Assembly: GCA_012841735.1 (NCBI GenBank)
Contig: DUUE01000278.1
Coordinates: forward strand, 1-12,099
From: Bacillota bacterium
GTDB lineage: Bacteria > Bacillota > Dethiobacteria > Dethiobacterales > Dethiobacteraceae
Length of the DNA: 12,099 bases
Direction of reading: 5' to 3'
This document shows, piece after piece, positions 5,939 to 12,099 of this stretch (the stretch's first letter is position 1; the number at the start of each line of letters is the position of its first letter). The notes under the pieces are model-generated. The model was not told where the DNA came from. It saw only the letters and a program-made list of their open reading frames with translations, and did no database searches. Both the position numbers and the translations under genes were made by a program.

Positions 5939-7648
5939 TTATTCCCGGGCGGCAGGCCCGGTCAGGGCTGTCAAAAAAGTTGCCGCCGGTTTGATTTTCC
6001 AGAGTCCGTTTTCTGTTACGACAGAAAAATTTTCTCTGTAAGAAATGGTTTCACCTTCCCGTTGCAGTGTAATTTCCGCCGCCAGAATATTTTCGCCGGC
6101 CGTTGTGCTCTCATCTACCCGGAAGTCGGAAAGACTGCTTGTCCAACTGCCAACCCAGCCGGCCAATCCGCTTTCTCCCTGCTCCCAGGCACCTGCCTGC
6201 CAGAGCGCAAGTTCCTGCCAGCTTTGTTTTTTTATTGCCTGCAGGTAATCCCTGAGTGCTTCAGTTTGCGTCCGGTTAAGGTTGTCCAGGCCTTTTTCCC
6301 CGCGTGCCGCCGCCTGGGCCGCTTCATGAGCCGCCGCTTCCCCCGGTGTCAGGAGCCCGCCGGCGGTATATCTGTTGGCCGCATTCCAGAGCATAAACTC
6401 ATCAATGCCCAGCGCCAGTGCCTTGTCAATCTGGGCGCGTATCTCGGCAGGCCCGTAGCCGATATGGCCTTTCACCCATGTCGCGGTAAAACCCTGCAGC
6501 CAGGGGCGGATAATGGCAGGTTCGGCAAGCGGGGCATTTCGTTTAATGGCATCCCGCAATGCCCGGTTAACAGTTCCCCCGGGATTGGCATCAGGCACAG
6601 GAAAACCGAAATAGCCGGGGCCATAATGGCTCGGGTAAATCATGGGACAGATATAATCCACAAGGGGAGAGATTTTTTCCCATTGCTGCCCGATACTGGC
6701 TGCATCCGTATCAGAGGTGGCAATAACACCGAACACATCGGCGGCAAGATGGACGTTGTACTCCGCCAGTTGCTCCCTGGCATATGCCAGGAACTGGGCA
6801 ATAACCTCCGCCTTGGTCCGGTCGTCACTGCCGGGGAGAACGGCTTCCCTGTCCACGCGTTTCGCATTTTCCGGAAAACGGACATAATCAAATTGTATTT
6901 CCCTGAAACCTTTCAGGGCAGCCTCTTTGGCGATGGCAATATTATAATCCCAGACATTTTTCTCATATGGGTTGACCCAGGCAAAACCGCCGTAATCGCG
7001 CCACAGGCCGCTACCGTTCCGCTTCTGGATGGCCCACTCCGGTCTTACTTCCGGCAAATGGGGATCACGGAAAACCACAATCCTGGCAATGGGATATATG
7101 TCCCGCTTTTTCATTTCGTCCAGGACGGCGTCGAGATCGGCTATTACCGCCTTTTTGCCGGAATTGACTTCCTGTACTATTTCCAGGTCGCTATGATAAG
7201 TGAGCATGCCGGAATCATTTTTAACGTCAATTACCATTGCATTTAATTCGGTTTGCTCCACCAGCTCCAGCAGTTCGGTAAAGCGCTTAGTGTTGGCCGC
7301 AGTATATCCCGTCAGGTAAATGGCTTTTGCTTTAACCCGCGGGTTTTCCGCCTGATCCGGCGGCGGCAGGCTGACAAAAAAAGGTCCCAGCTCCTCCTTT
7401 AAAGCCGCCTCCCGCTGCCGCCTTGCTTCCAGTTCACGCTCCCTGGCCAGCCTTTCCTCTTCCTCCCGGCGCCGCTGTTCCGCTTCAGGGTCCGCTTCCG
7501 GGTCCGCCTCCGGGTCTGCCTGCTGCTCCTGCTGCCGATCATTAAGATCATCAGGACGGGACAGGGTCTCCTGCATACAGCCGGGAAACAAGAGCAGCAG
7601 CAGGGAAAGAAAGGCACAGGCAAGGACTGTTTTTTGTCTTTTTCTCAT
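5939..7648 (-). CDS. Glycosidase-like lipoprotein (DUF4015 domain)
   Basis: Predicted lipoprotein of 569 residues. The N-terminus has basic residues, a hydrophobic core and the lipobox LFPGC with the lipidated cysteine at C24. A charged linker follows, with three copies of a four-residue ADPE unit (about 44-56) and an Arg/Glu-rich helix to about 86. The DUF4015 putative glycosyl hydrolase domain spans about 105-430. Its hallmarks are VIDVKNDSG (139-147), IARIVVFRDP (187-196), FDYVRFP (253-259, with D254 a candidate acid), ADVFGV (303-308), YICPMIYPSHY (332-342) and PWLQGF (382-387). A C-terminal region (about 460-569) may be a small NTF2-like or similar domain. The ATG at 7648 fits GGGGGAT just upstream better than TTG at 7660. 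It lies 46 bp after the DUF3048 gene. Probably anchored outside the membrane; its activity on wall glycan is inferred, not shown. Confidence 0.8.
   Translation of the reverse strand: MRKRQKTVLACAFLSLLLLLFPGCMQETLSRPDDLNDRQQEQQADPEADPEADPEAEQRRREEEERLARERELEARRQREAALKEELGPFFVSLPPPDQAENPRVKAKAIYLTGYTAANTKRFTELLELVEQTELNAMVIDVKNDSGMLTYHSDLEIVQEVNSGKKAVIADLDAVLDEMKKRDIYPIARIVVFRDPHLPEVRPEWAIQKRNGSGLWRDYGGFAWVNPYEKNVWDYNIAIAKEAALKGFREIQFDYVRFPENAKRVDREAVLPGSDDRTKAEVIAQFLAYAREQLAEYNVHLAADVFGVIATSDTDAASIGQQWEKISPLVDYICPMIYPSHYGPGYFGFPVPDANPGGTVNRALRDAIKRNAPLAEPAIIRPWLQGFTATWVKGHIGYGPAEIRAQIDKALALGIDEFMLWNAANRYTAGGLLTPGEAAAHEAAQAAARGEKGLDNLNRTQTEALRDYLQAIKKQSWQELALWQAGAWEQGESGLAGWVGSWTSSLSDFRVDESTTAGENILAAEITLQREGETISYRENFSVVTENGLWKIKPAATFLTALTGPAARE
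7481..7519 (-). repeat. 12-bp tandem repeat coding (ADPE)n in the lipoprotein linker
   Basis: Three near-identical 12-bp units (7481-7492, 7493-7504, 7505-7516), followed by the start of a fourth, encode the repeated residues ADPE. The units differ only at third codon positions. They lie in the flexible linker between the lipidated cysteine and the DUF4015 domain, so copy number could vary without breaking the frame. Confidence 0.75.
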
Positions 7649-7694
7649 TTTATCCCCCAATTCCTCTCACTTGGTCCACCAGCGATGCAGTTTT

Positions 7695-9095
7695 TTACTT
7701 CCGGACAAGCTGTATCCAGGTTTGCCCGTAAACACGTTCAATTTCCCGGCCGTCCTGGAAATAAAAGCGCGTGGGGGAACTCTCGTTTTCTTTACGCCAA
7801 GTGCCGCGGAACTTCTGACCCTGGCAGTAATACTCTATTGTTCCTTCCCCGACAAGATCGGCTGTTGGCCGGCCGCGGCTGTCATTATAAAACGGCACAT
7901 ACTGGACAATAATATTTCTGGCCGTTATAGCAGTACCGTCGGCATCTTTATGCTGCTTGCCGTTAATGTAGCGGTAGTAATAACCCTCTTTCTCCACATA
8001 AGTAAAACCGATACGATAAGTGTTGCTGTAAGTGATGTCAAAGGATGTTGCCTTTTGTCCTTCCCGGTCCAGGTAAGCAGGCCGCAAGGTGACGGACTCG
8101 GAAGGCGACATGAGCTTCAGCTGCTGCAGATTAACATACAGGTTGTGGGGAGCTTTGCGACGTGAATCACGGTAAAAAGCTTTGCTGCCCGATGCCAGCG
8201 CATTGACGCTCTTCATGTCAAGTTTGGCGAGCACATCAATATTGTCATATGAACCGCCGGCATGAACAAAACAGATTTTGTTTTCCTGCCCCAACTGGAT
8301 GTTATGCAGCCTGGCGCTGCGCACAGGTCCCACTTTGGCGGGAAAATCGGCAAAAAGAGCCAGGTAACGGGTAATACGCCCTTCCACCTCATACTCGTAT
8401 ACTACGCTTGCCTGGGCAAGACCGTGCTGCGGTCTGGCCGCTGCATGATTGTCAATAACAACGCCATAGACGGGAGTCCTTTCAGCCTGGGGCACTTTTT
8501 TCAATTCTTCTTCCAGCTCTTCCTTCGCCGCAGCCAGAAGATTGTCAACCTGCTTTTTTTCTGCCAGCAGGTTTTTATGTTCTGCTTCCAGCCGGTACTG
8601 CAGCTCCTCCAGGTTCTTCTTTTCCGCCTGCAGTGCTGTTTTCTGCGCCTGCCACGCAGCGTATTCTTCCCGCAGTCCCGCCACAATGACTGCATCCCGG
8701 CTTAAAATGCGGGACAGGTAGACAACGCGGGAAATCAAATCGCCAAAATCCTCGGCTGCCAGGATTACTTCCAGGTAAGACAGACCGCCTTTCATGTAGG
8801 CACTGCGGACGCGCTCGCCGAAGACGAGATTTTTTTCCGACAAAGCCTCCCCGGCCGCTGCCAGCGCCGTTTCCGCATCCTGCAGCCGTTTTCCGGAAGC
8901 TTCCATCTCCGCATTTAGTTCTTTAATGCGTGTTTCCCGGTTCCGGATATTTTCTTCCAGTTTCTGTACAAGCTGCTCCAGTTCCGTTACTTTTTCCTGA
9001 GCTTCTTCGGGGCTGCCGGCAACAAGGCTGCCGCCGGCGGCAACAAGCAGCACTGCCAACAGCAAAGCAAAGCACAGGTAGCGATAACGTTGCAC
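7695..9095 (-). CDS. Secreted PcsB-type coiled coil fused to DUF3048 (putative FtsEX partner)
   Basis: Secreted protein of 466 residues in three parts. A signal peptide (about 1-27) has a hydrophobic core and ends near SLVAG. A long coiled coil (about 30-200) has a central RVRSAYMKGGLSYLEVIL segment (from about 95) and SRVVYLSRILSRD, closely matching the coiled-coil head of PcsB/CwlO-type FtsX partners. The C-terminal half is DUF3048 (YerB-like). Its N-domain has VVIDNHAAARPQHGL (212-226) and VGPVRSARLHN (255-265). Its C-domain (about 354-464) has FRGTW and GQTWIQLV. CHAP, NlpC/P60 and M23 catalytic motifs are absent. The GTG at 9095 is chosen because AGGGGG lies 8 bp upstream and a signal peptide follows directly; it begins 13 bp after ftsX. 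That it binds FtsX is inferred from the coiled coil and gene order. DUF3048 biochemistry is unknown. Confidence 0.85.
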   Translation of the reverse strand: MQRYRYLCFALLLAVLLVAAGGSLVAGSPEEAQEKVTELEQLVQKLEENIRNRETRIKELNAEMEASGKRLQDAETALAAAGEALSEKNLVFGERVRSAYMKGGLSYLEVILAAEDFGDLISRVVYLSRILSRDAVIVAGLREEYAAWQAQKTALQAEKKNLEELQYRLEAEHKNLLAEKKQVDNLLAAAKEELEEELKKVPQAERTPVYGVVIDNHAAARPQHGLAQASVVYEYEVEGRITRYLALFADFPAKVGPVRSARLHNIQLGQENKICFVHAGGSYDNIDVLAKLDMKSVNALASGSKAFYRDSRRKAPHNLYVNLQQLKLMSPSESVTLRPAYLDREGQKATSFDITYSNTYRIGFTYVEKEGYYYRYINGKQHKDADGTAITARNIIVQYVPFYNDSRGRPTADLVGEGTIEYYCQGQKFRGTWRKENESSPTRFYFQDGREIERVYGQTWIQLVRK

Positions 9096-9108
9096 AAGCT
9101 TTACCCCC

Positions 9109-9993
9109 TTACACCCGCAAAAACTTTCTGATGGAAATGGAACTGCCGAGACCGCCAAGCAGGGTGCCCAGCAGCACCAAACCGGCATATATGGGAAGCA
9201 ACTGCTCTCCCGCTGTTACCGGCCGGATAAAAAAGATCAGTGCATCCTGCTTAAGATAGACGACCAGCCTGCTGTAGCCTGCAAACAACGCAGCCACAGC
9301 CGCCAGTGTGCCAAGCCAGCCCATGACCATCCCCTCCAGTAAAAAAGGGAAACGGATATACCAGTCACTGGCGCCCAGGTATTTCATAATGCCGATTTCC
9401 TCCTGCCGTGCCAAAACTGATAAGCGGATGGCAGTAACAATCAGGAAAACGGCGCCTATGGCCAGCAGGCCACTGATGCCCACAAAAAGAGAATTGAGCC
9501 AGCCTGTGATTTTAACAAGACGGCTGATAATCTCTTCACCATATTCCACCAGCTCAACCCCGGGCAGAGCACGGATGGCCGCCGCCAAGGCCGGTACCGC
9601 CTCAGTATGTAACGCGCGCACGCGGAAAGCATCCGGCAGGGGGTTATTGTCACCTTCAAGACCGACCAAAAAAGATTCATCACCCAGTGAACGGGCAAAC
9701 TCCGCCAGCCCGTCGTGCTTGGAAATAAAACGCACAGTATCCACTCCGTCCAGGGCGCTGATTTCCGCCTCCAGCGCCGCTGTCTCGGCATCATCATACA
9801 GGAAAACGCTGATTTCCACATTTGTGCCGATATCGCTCATCAATTGGCGGGCATTGACGGCAAGCAGCAAAAAACCGCCCAGGATCGCCAGCGAAACCGC
9901 AATAATACAGGAAGTCACCACGGCCAGCCAGAAATTGCGCCGCAGGGAGACAAAGCTCTGACGCAGGCAGTATTTAAATGAGTTGAAATTCAT
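9109..9993 (-). CDS. ftsX: Cell-division ABC transporter permease FtsX
   Basis: FtsX, 294 residues, the membrane half of the FtsEX complex that passes ATP-driven conformational change across the membrane to peptidoglycan hydrolases. Topology fits the family: TM1 about 22-46, an extracellular domain about 47-165, then TM2 about 168-192, TM3 about 222-246 and TM4 about 264-286. The segment AIRLSVLARQEEIGIMKYLG (188-207), followed by ASDWYIRFPFLLEG, is the most conserved FtsX signature and contacts FtsE. The ATG at 9993 is chosen because GGGGGAG lies 8 bp upstream; an ATG two codons earlier is too close to that site. The gene overlaps the end of ftsE by 20 bp, which implies translational coupling. 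The coiled-coil gene follows 13 bp later. Confidence 0.95.
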   Translation of the reverse strand: MNFNSFKYCLRQSFVSLRRNFWLAVVTSCIIAVSLAILGGFLLLAVNARQLMSDIGTNVEISVFLYDDAETAALEAEISALDGVDTVRFISKHDGLAEFARSLGDESFLVGLEGDNNPLPDAFRVRALHTEAVPALAAAIRALPGVELVEYGEEIISRLVKITGWLNSLFVGISGLLAIGAVFLIVTAIRLSVLARQEEIGIMKYLGASDWYIRFPFLLEGMVMGWLGTLAAVAALFAGYSRLVVYLKQDALIFFIRPVTAGEQLLPIYAGLVLLGTLLGGLGSSISIRKFLRV

Positions 9994-10672
9994 TGGCATA
10001 ACTCCCCCGTTTTTCATCCCGGACCAGCCGGCCATTTTCCAGGCTGATCACCCGTTTTTGCATTCTGTCCACCACATCCCAGGCGTGGGTGGCAATAATT
10101 ACGGTTGTCCCGCCCCGGTTAATGTCGGCAAACAACTCCATCAGCTGCCAGGATGTTTCCCTGTCCAGGTTACCTGTCGGTTCATCCGCCAGTAAAAGGA
10201 CAGGATCTTTCACAAGAGCCCGGGCGACGCCCACCCGCTGCTGCTCTCCTCCCGAGAGCTCCGCAGGGAAAGATTTTTCTTTGCCTGCCAGGCCAACTTT
10301 GGCCAGGACCCGCGGTACTTTGACGTTGATTTCTTTTTTTGACTTTCCCAGGACTTCCAGGGCAAAGGCCACATTTTCAAAGACGGTTTTCTGTTTCAGC
10401 AGGCGGAAATCCTGAAAAACCATGCCGATCTGACGGCGGTGTCTTAACAGCTGCTTTTTGTCAAGCCGGGCTATGTCCCGCCCATGAAAAAAAATCTGGC
10501 CGCCGGTAGCCAGCTGTTCACGGAACAGTAATTTGATTAATGTACTTTTACCTGCACCGCTGGGCCCTACCAAAAACACAAACTCTCCCTGGGCAATTTC
10601 CAGCGTCAGGTTGGAAAGGGCAGCCTGTTTGCTGCCGGGGTAAGACTTTGTTACATTACGGAACATAATCAT
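9974..10672 (-). CDS. ftsE: Cell-division ABC transporter ATP-binding protein FtsE
   Basis: FtsE, 232 residues, close to the usual length of about 228. It is the cytosolic ATPase that drives FtsX. Walker A is GPSGAGKS (36-43), the Q-loop glutamine is Q87 in MVFQDF, the ABC signature is LSGGEQQRVGVARAL (139-153), Walker B is LLLADEP (159-165) and the switch histidine is H196 in ATHAWD. The ATG at 10672 is set by GAGGTG 6 bp upstream; the open frame continues upstream to 11014, but that part has no family similarity and overlaps another gene. It is the first gene of its run, downstream of two terminator hairpins, so a promoter should lie between about 10673 and 10760. A TATAAG at 10706-10701 is the best -10 candidate there, but I find no convincing -35 box. 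Confidence 0.96.
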   Translation of the reverse strand: MIMFRNVTKSYPGSKQAALSNLTLEIAQGEFVFLVGPSGAGKSTLIKLLFREQLATGGQIFFHGRDIARLDKKQLLRHRRQIGMVFQDFRLLKQKTVFENVAFALEVLGKSKKEINVKVPRVLAKVGLAGKEKSFPAELSGGEQQRVGVARALVKDPVLLLADEPTGNLDRETSWQLMELFADINRGGTTVIIATHAWDVVDRMQKRVISLENGRLVRDEKRGSYANEFQLI

Positions 10673-10764
10673 TGTGTGCACCTCTTCTCTGCGATCGCGA
10701 CTTATACAAAATTCGACTGTTTGCCCGTTTAATCCTCTCTGTAAAAAAAACTTAACATAAAAAA

Positions 10765-10792
10765 CAATCTCCCCCGCATGTGGAAGAGATTG
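10765..10792 (-). terminator. Second hairpin terminator between flavin reductase and ftsE
   Basis: CAATCTC (10765-10771) pairs with GAGATTG (10786-10792). On the minus strand the stem extends inward through TTCC facing GGGG to about 11 bp with two wobble pairs, and six T's follow (plus-strand A's at 10759-10764). A further run of eight T's lies slightly downstream. It is a backup terminator for the flavin reductase gene, or an attenuator for ftsE if transcripts enter from upstream. Confidence 0.7.
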
Positions 10793-10800
10793 AGTATAGC

Positions 10801-10835
10801 CGGCAAAAAAGCGTGCCGGTAGTGCAGGCACGCTT
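10801..10835 (-). terminator. Rho-independent terminator of the flavin reductase gene
   Basis: A perfect 9-bp stem (AAGCGTGCC at 10809-10817 with GGCACGCTT at 10827-10835) encloses a 9-nt loop and is followed on the minus strand by six T's (plus-strand A's at 10805-10810). It begins about 30 bp after the stop codon of the flavin reductase-like gene. Confidence 0.9.
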
Positions 10836-10865
10836 GTGGTTGCAGCGCCAGAAGTTCGGGAAATT

Positions 10866-11420
10866 CTAATCTGACCCCTTAATTTCCAGGCGTTCGCCCA
10901 GGGCATAATAACTGCCGTCTCCGGGCAGGAAAGCAATGGGCTTGATTTTCTCCGTAACAGGCATATGAGACTCATTAAGACAATCTGAGCAGACTTTAAC
11001 GTCTTTGATTTCACCGATAAAAATGGTATGCAGCCCCAGGTCTTCCGCTTTAATCACTTTACATTCAATGGTGACGGGGAATTCTTCAATATAGGGGGCA
11101 TCAACCAGTGCGGAGCGGACAGGTGTGAGGCCGGTGGCGGCAAATTTGTCCGTGTCGCGCCCGGATGTTTTGCCGATAAAATCAATTTCCTTCAGCTGGT
11201 CCTGTGAGGGGATATTGACGGTAAACGCTTTGCGTGTCATCAGCGCTTGGTAGCTGTAAGTTTCTTTGCGCACTGACACGGAAATGCTGGCAGGATTCCC
11301 GTTCACCACACCGGTCCAGGCTACTGTCATGACATTGGGTTTTCCTTTGGCGTCATATGTACCTACAGCCACCAGCGGACAGGGATACATAAAAGTTGAA
11401 GTTCCCACTGATTCTTTCAT
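10866..11420 (-). CDS. Flavin reductase-like FMN-binding protein
   Basis: Protein of 184 residues of the flavin reductase-like (FMN-binding split barrel) family. The family pattern is clear: PCPLVAVGTYDAKGKPNVMT (13-32), AWTGVVNGNPASISVSVRKE (34-53), FTVNIPS (66-72) and SGRDTDKF (86-93), followed by a C-terminal YYALGERL. Members bind FMN and either reduce flavin with NAD(P)H or carry electrons to a partner enzyme. A cysteine pair (C144 and C147 in VCSDC) is visible; whether it has a role is unknown. The ATG at 11420 is set by AAAAGGAGG 7 bp upstream, so the longer reading from 11450 is rejected. It follows the URO-D-like gene by 140 bp and ends in its own terminator. The physiological partner is unknown. 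Confidence 0.9.
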   Translation of the reverse strand: MKESVGTSTFMYPCPLVAVGTYDAKGKPNVMTVAWTGVVNGNPASISVSVRKETYSYQALMTRKAFTVNIPSQDQLKEIDFIGKTSGRDTDKFAATGLTPVRSALVDAPYIEEFPVTIECKVIKAEDLGLHTIFIGEIKDVKVCSDCLNESHMPVTEKIKPIAFLPGDGSYYALGERLEIKGSD

Positions 11421-11527
11421 CTTCTCGCCTCCTTTTAACAGGTCGTGCAAAATCTTTTATCCGCCAGGTACTACGCTTATTTCGGCATACAGGACAAAAA
11501 TCCTTTAGCCGGCAGGCAATCTTTTCA

Positions 11528-11559
11528 GGCGGAACTTGCAGCCAAAACCTGCAAGCGCC
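11528..11559 (-). terminator. Possible weak terminator hairpin after the URO-D-like gene
   Basis: CTTGCAG (11535-11541) pairs perfectly with CTGCAAG (11549-11555) around a 7-nt loop. Outer GGCG and CGCC segments can extend the stem across a small bulge. It starts immediately after the stop codon at 11561-11563. No clear T-run follows on the minus strand, so it may be an inefficient terminator or a 3'-end stabiliser. Confidence 0.35.
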
Positions 11560-11560
11560 G

Positions 11561-12099
11561 CTAGATGCTGCCATATAATTTCCGTAAATTTTCCAGGTTC
11601 ATCCCGCCAAACAGGCCGCTTGTGGTACCGAGAATAAACGGGCCGTTTTGTGCGTAAATTTTTATTTCTGCCTGCAGCGCCGCCAGATAATGCGTATCAG
11701 CCGCCGCCTCCAGGTCTGCCGTGTCAAGATGGCCCCAGAGACAAATGGGTGAGGCGGCATGCCGGCGCAGCTCTTCCACCCGCATACCCGCCCCCTTTTC
11801 CAGGCACTGCAGGCCGGTGAAACCTGCGCTGATAATATCCGCCAGCACCGCCAGGTAATTGCCGTCCGAGTGGTAAAAAACCGGCAGGTCCAAACGGCGG
11901 ACCGCCTCCACCTGACGGGCAAGGCTGGGAATAAAGTATTGCCGGAATATTTCCGGACGGGCAAACAAACCCTGCTGGTGGGCAATATCGTCTGCCAGAA
12001 TAATTCCGTTAATACCTTCCGCCGCCAACAGTTCAACCTGGTAAAGGTTCAATTTTTCCACCTGTGCCGTCAGGTCTGCCACTGCCGCGGGGGAACGCA
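11561..12099 (-). CDS. Uroporphyrinogen decarboxylase-family protein, C-terminal part (partial)
   Basis: The reading frame is open to the right edge of the window, so only the C-terminal 178 or so residues are seen and the true start is outside. GTG at 12082 is internal, because codons upstream of it continue the frame. Visible features are GIILADDIAHQQGLF, a conserved FYHSDGN motif, GLQCLEKGAGM and LWGHLD, and the end reads GTTSGLFGGMNLENLRKLYGS. This pattern is typical of the URO-D superfamily branch that includes corrinoid-protein methyltransferases (MtaA/CmuA-like) and many uncharacterised anaerobic proteins, rather than haem-pathway HemE. It probably acts in the cytosol in methyl transfer, but no corrinoid protein gene is in view. 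A flavin reductase-like gene follows 140 bp downstream. Confidence 0.85.
   Translation of the reverse strand, partial: RSPAAVADLTAQVEKLNLYQVELLAAEGINGIILADDIAHQQGLFARPEIFRQYFIPSLARQVEAVRRLDLPVFYHSDGNYLAVLADIISAGFTGLQCLEKGAGMRVEELRRHAASPICLWGHLDTADLEAAADTHYLAALQAEIKIYAQNGPFILGTTSGLFGGMNLENLRKLYGSI

Noticed and set aside
6062..7246. 394-residue open frame on the plus strand
   Set aside because: It is wholly antisense to the DUF4015 lipoprotein gene, with no recognisable domain in its translation.
9096..9188. N-terminal extension of the coiled coil-DUF3048 protein
   Set aside because: It overlaps ftsX and would place 31 residues before a good signal peptide. GTG at 9095 has a well-spaced AGGGGG site.
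10691..10698. GCGATCGC palindrome before the ftsE ribosome site
   Set aside because: It is an isolated 8-bp palindrome with no second copy in the region, and I cannot separate it from chance.
10673..11014. N-terminal extension of FtsE by 114 residues
   Set aside because: The extension overlaps two terminators and the 3' end of the flavin reductase gene in another frame. FtsE similarity and a ribosome site begin at the ATG at 10672.
1..12099. Search for CRISPR arrays, tRNA or rRNA genes, insertion sequences or defence islands
   Set aside because: No regularly spaced repeats, cloverleaf genes, transposase motifs or terminal inverted repeats were seen. The solitary methyltransferase alone does not make a restriction or phage-exclusion system.

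Overview
The window reads as a chromosomal segment of a Gram-positive, anaerobic-looking Bacillota (clostridial) genome of medium G+C. The signs are strong AGGAGG-type ribosome binding sites, frequent GTG and TTG starts, hairpin-plus-T-run terminators, FtsEX with a PcsB-type coiled coil, a YerB-like DUF3048 domain, a CofE-like ligase and a URO-D-type (corrinoid methyltransferase-like) protein. A Peptococcaceae, Desulfotomaculum or Moorella-like host would fit, but this is inference. Every complete gene lies on the minus strand, so transcription runs from high to low coordinates.

Layout in transcription order. (1) 11561-12099: 3' part of a uroporphyrinogen-decarboxylase-family protein, cut by the window end. 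(2) 10866-11420: flavin reductase-like FMN protein, followed by two tandem terminator hairpins. (3) A probable cell-division and cell-wall operon: ftsE (9974-10672), ftsX (9109-9993, overlapping ftsE by 20 bp), a secreted PcsB-type coiled coil fused to DUF3048 (7695-9095), a DUF4015 glycosidase-like lipoprotein (5939-7648) and a divergent CofE-like gamma-glutamyl ligase homologue (5116-5835), closed by a terminator at 5057-5084. (4) A redox operon with a near-consensus sigma-A promoter (TTGTCA, 17 bp, TATAAT): FAD-dependent oxidoreductase (3300-4820), SDR dehydrogenase (2509-3282) and zinc alcohol dehydrogenase (1361-2470), closed by a terminator at 1309-1338. (5) A solitary DNA methyltransferase (70-1218, TTG start). 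(6) At the left edge, on the plus strand, 15 codons that look like the C-terminus of a histidine kinase, followed at once by a plus-strand terminator.

The most interesting part is the FtsEX operon. FtsEX normally gates a periplasmic or extracellular peptidoglycan hydrolase, or a hydrolase activator, through a coiled-coil partner (PcsB, CwlO, EnvC, RipC). Here the gene after ftsX carries a PcsB-like coiled coil, but its C-terminal half is DUF3048, a domain of unknown function, instead of CHAP, NlpC/P60 or M23. The next gene encodes a lipoprotein with a glycosidase-like (DUF4015) domain. This arrangement suggests an FtsEX output that is non-canonical or acts through a separate partner protein.

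I see no rRNA, tRNA, CRISPR array, transposase or phage gene. No stretch longer than 300 bp lacks a gene. The largest gap, 4821-5115, holds a terminator, a hairpin, a promoter and a leader of about 137 nt.
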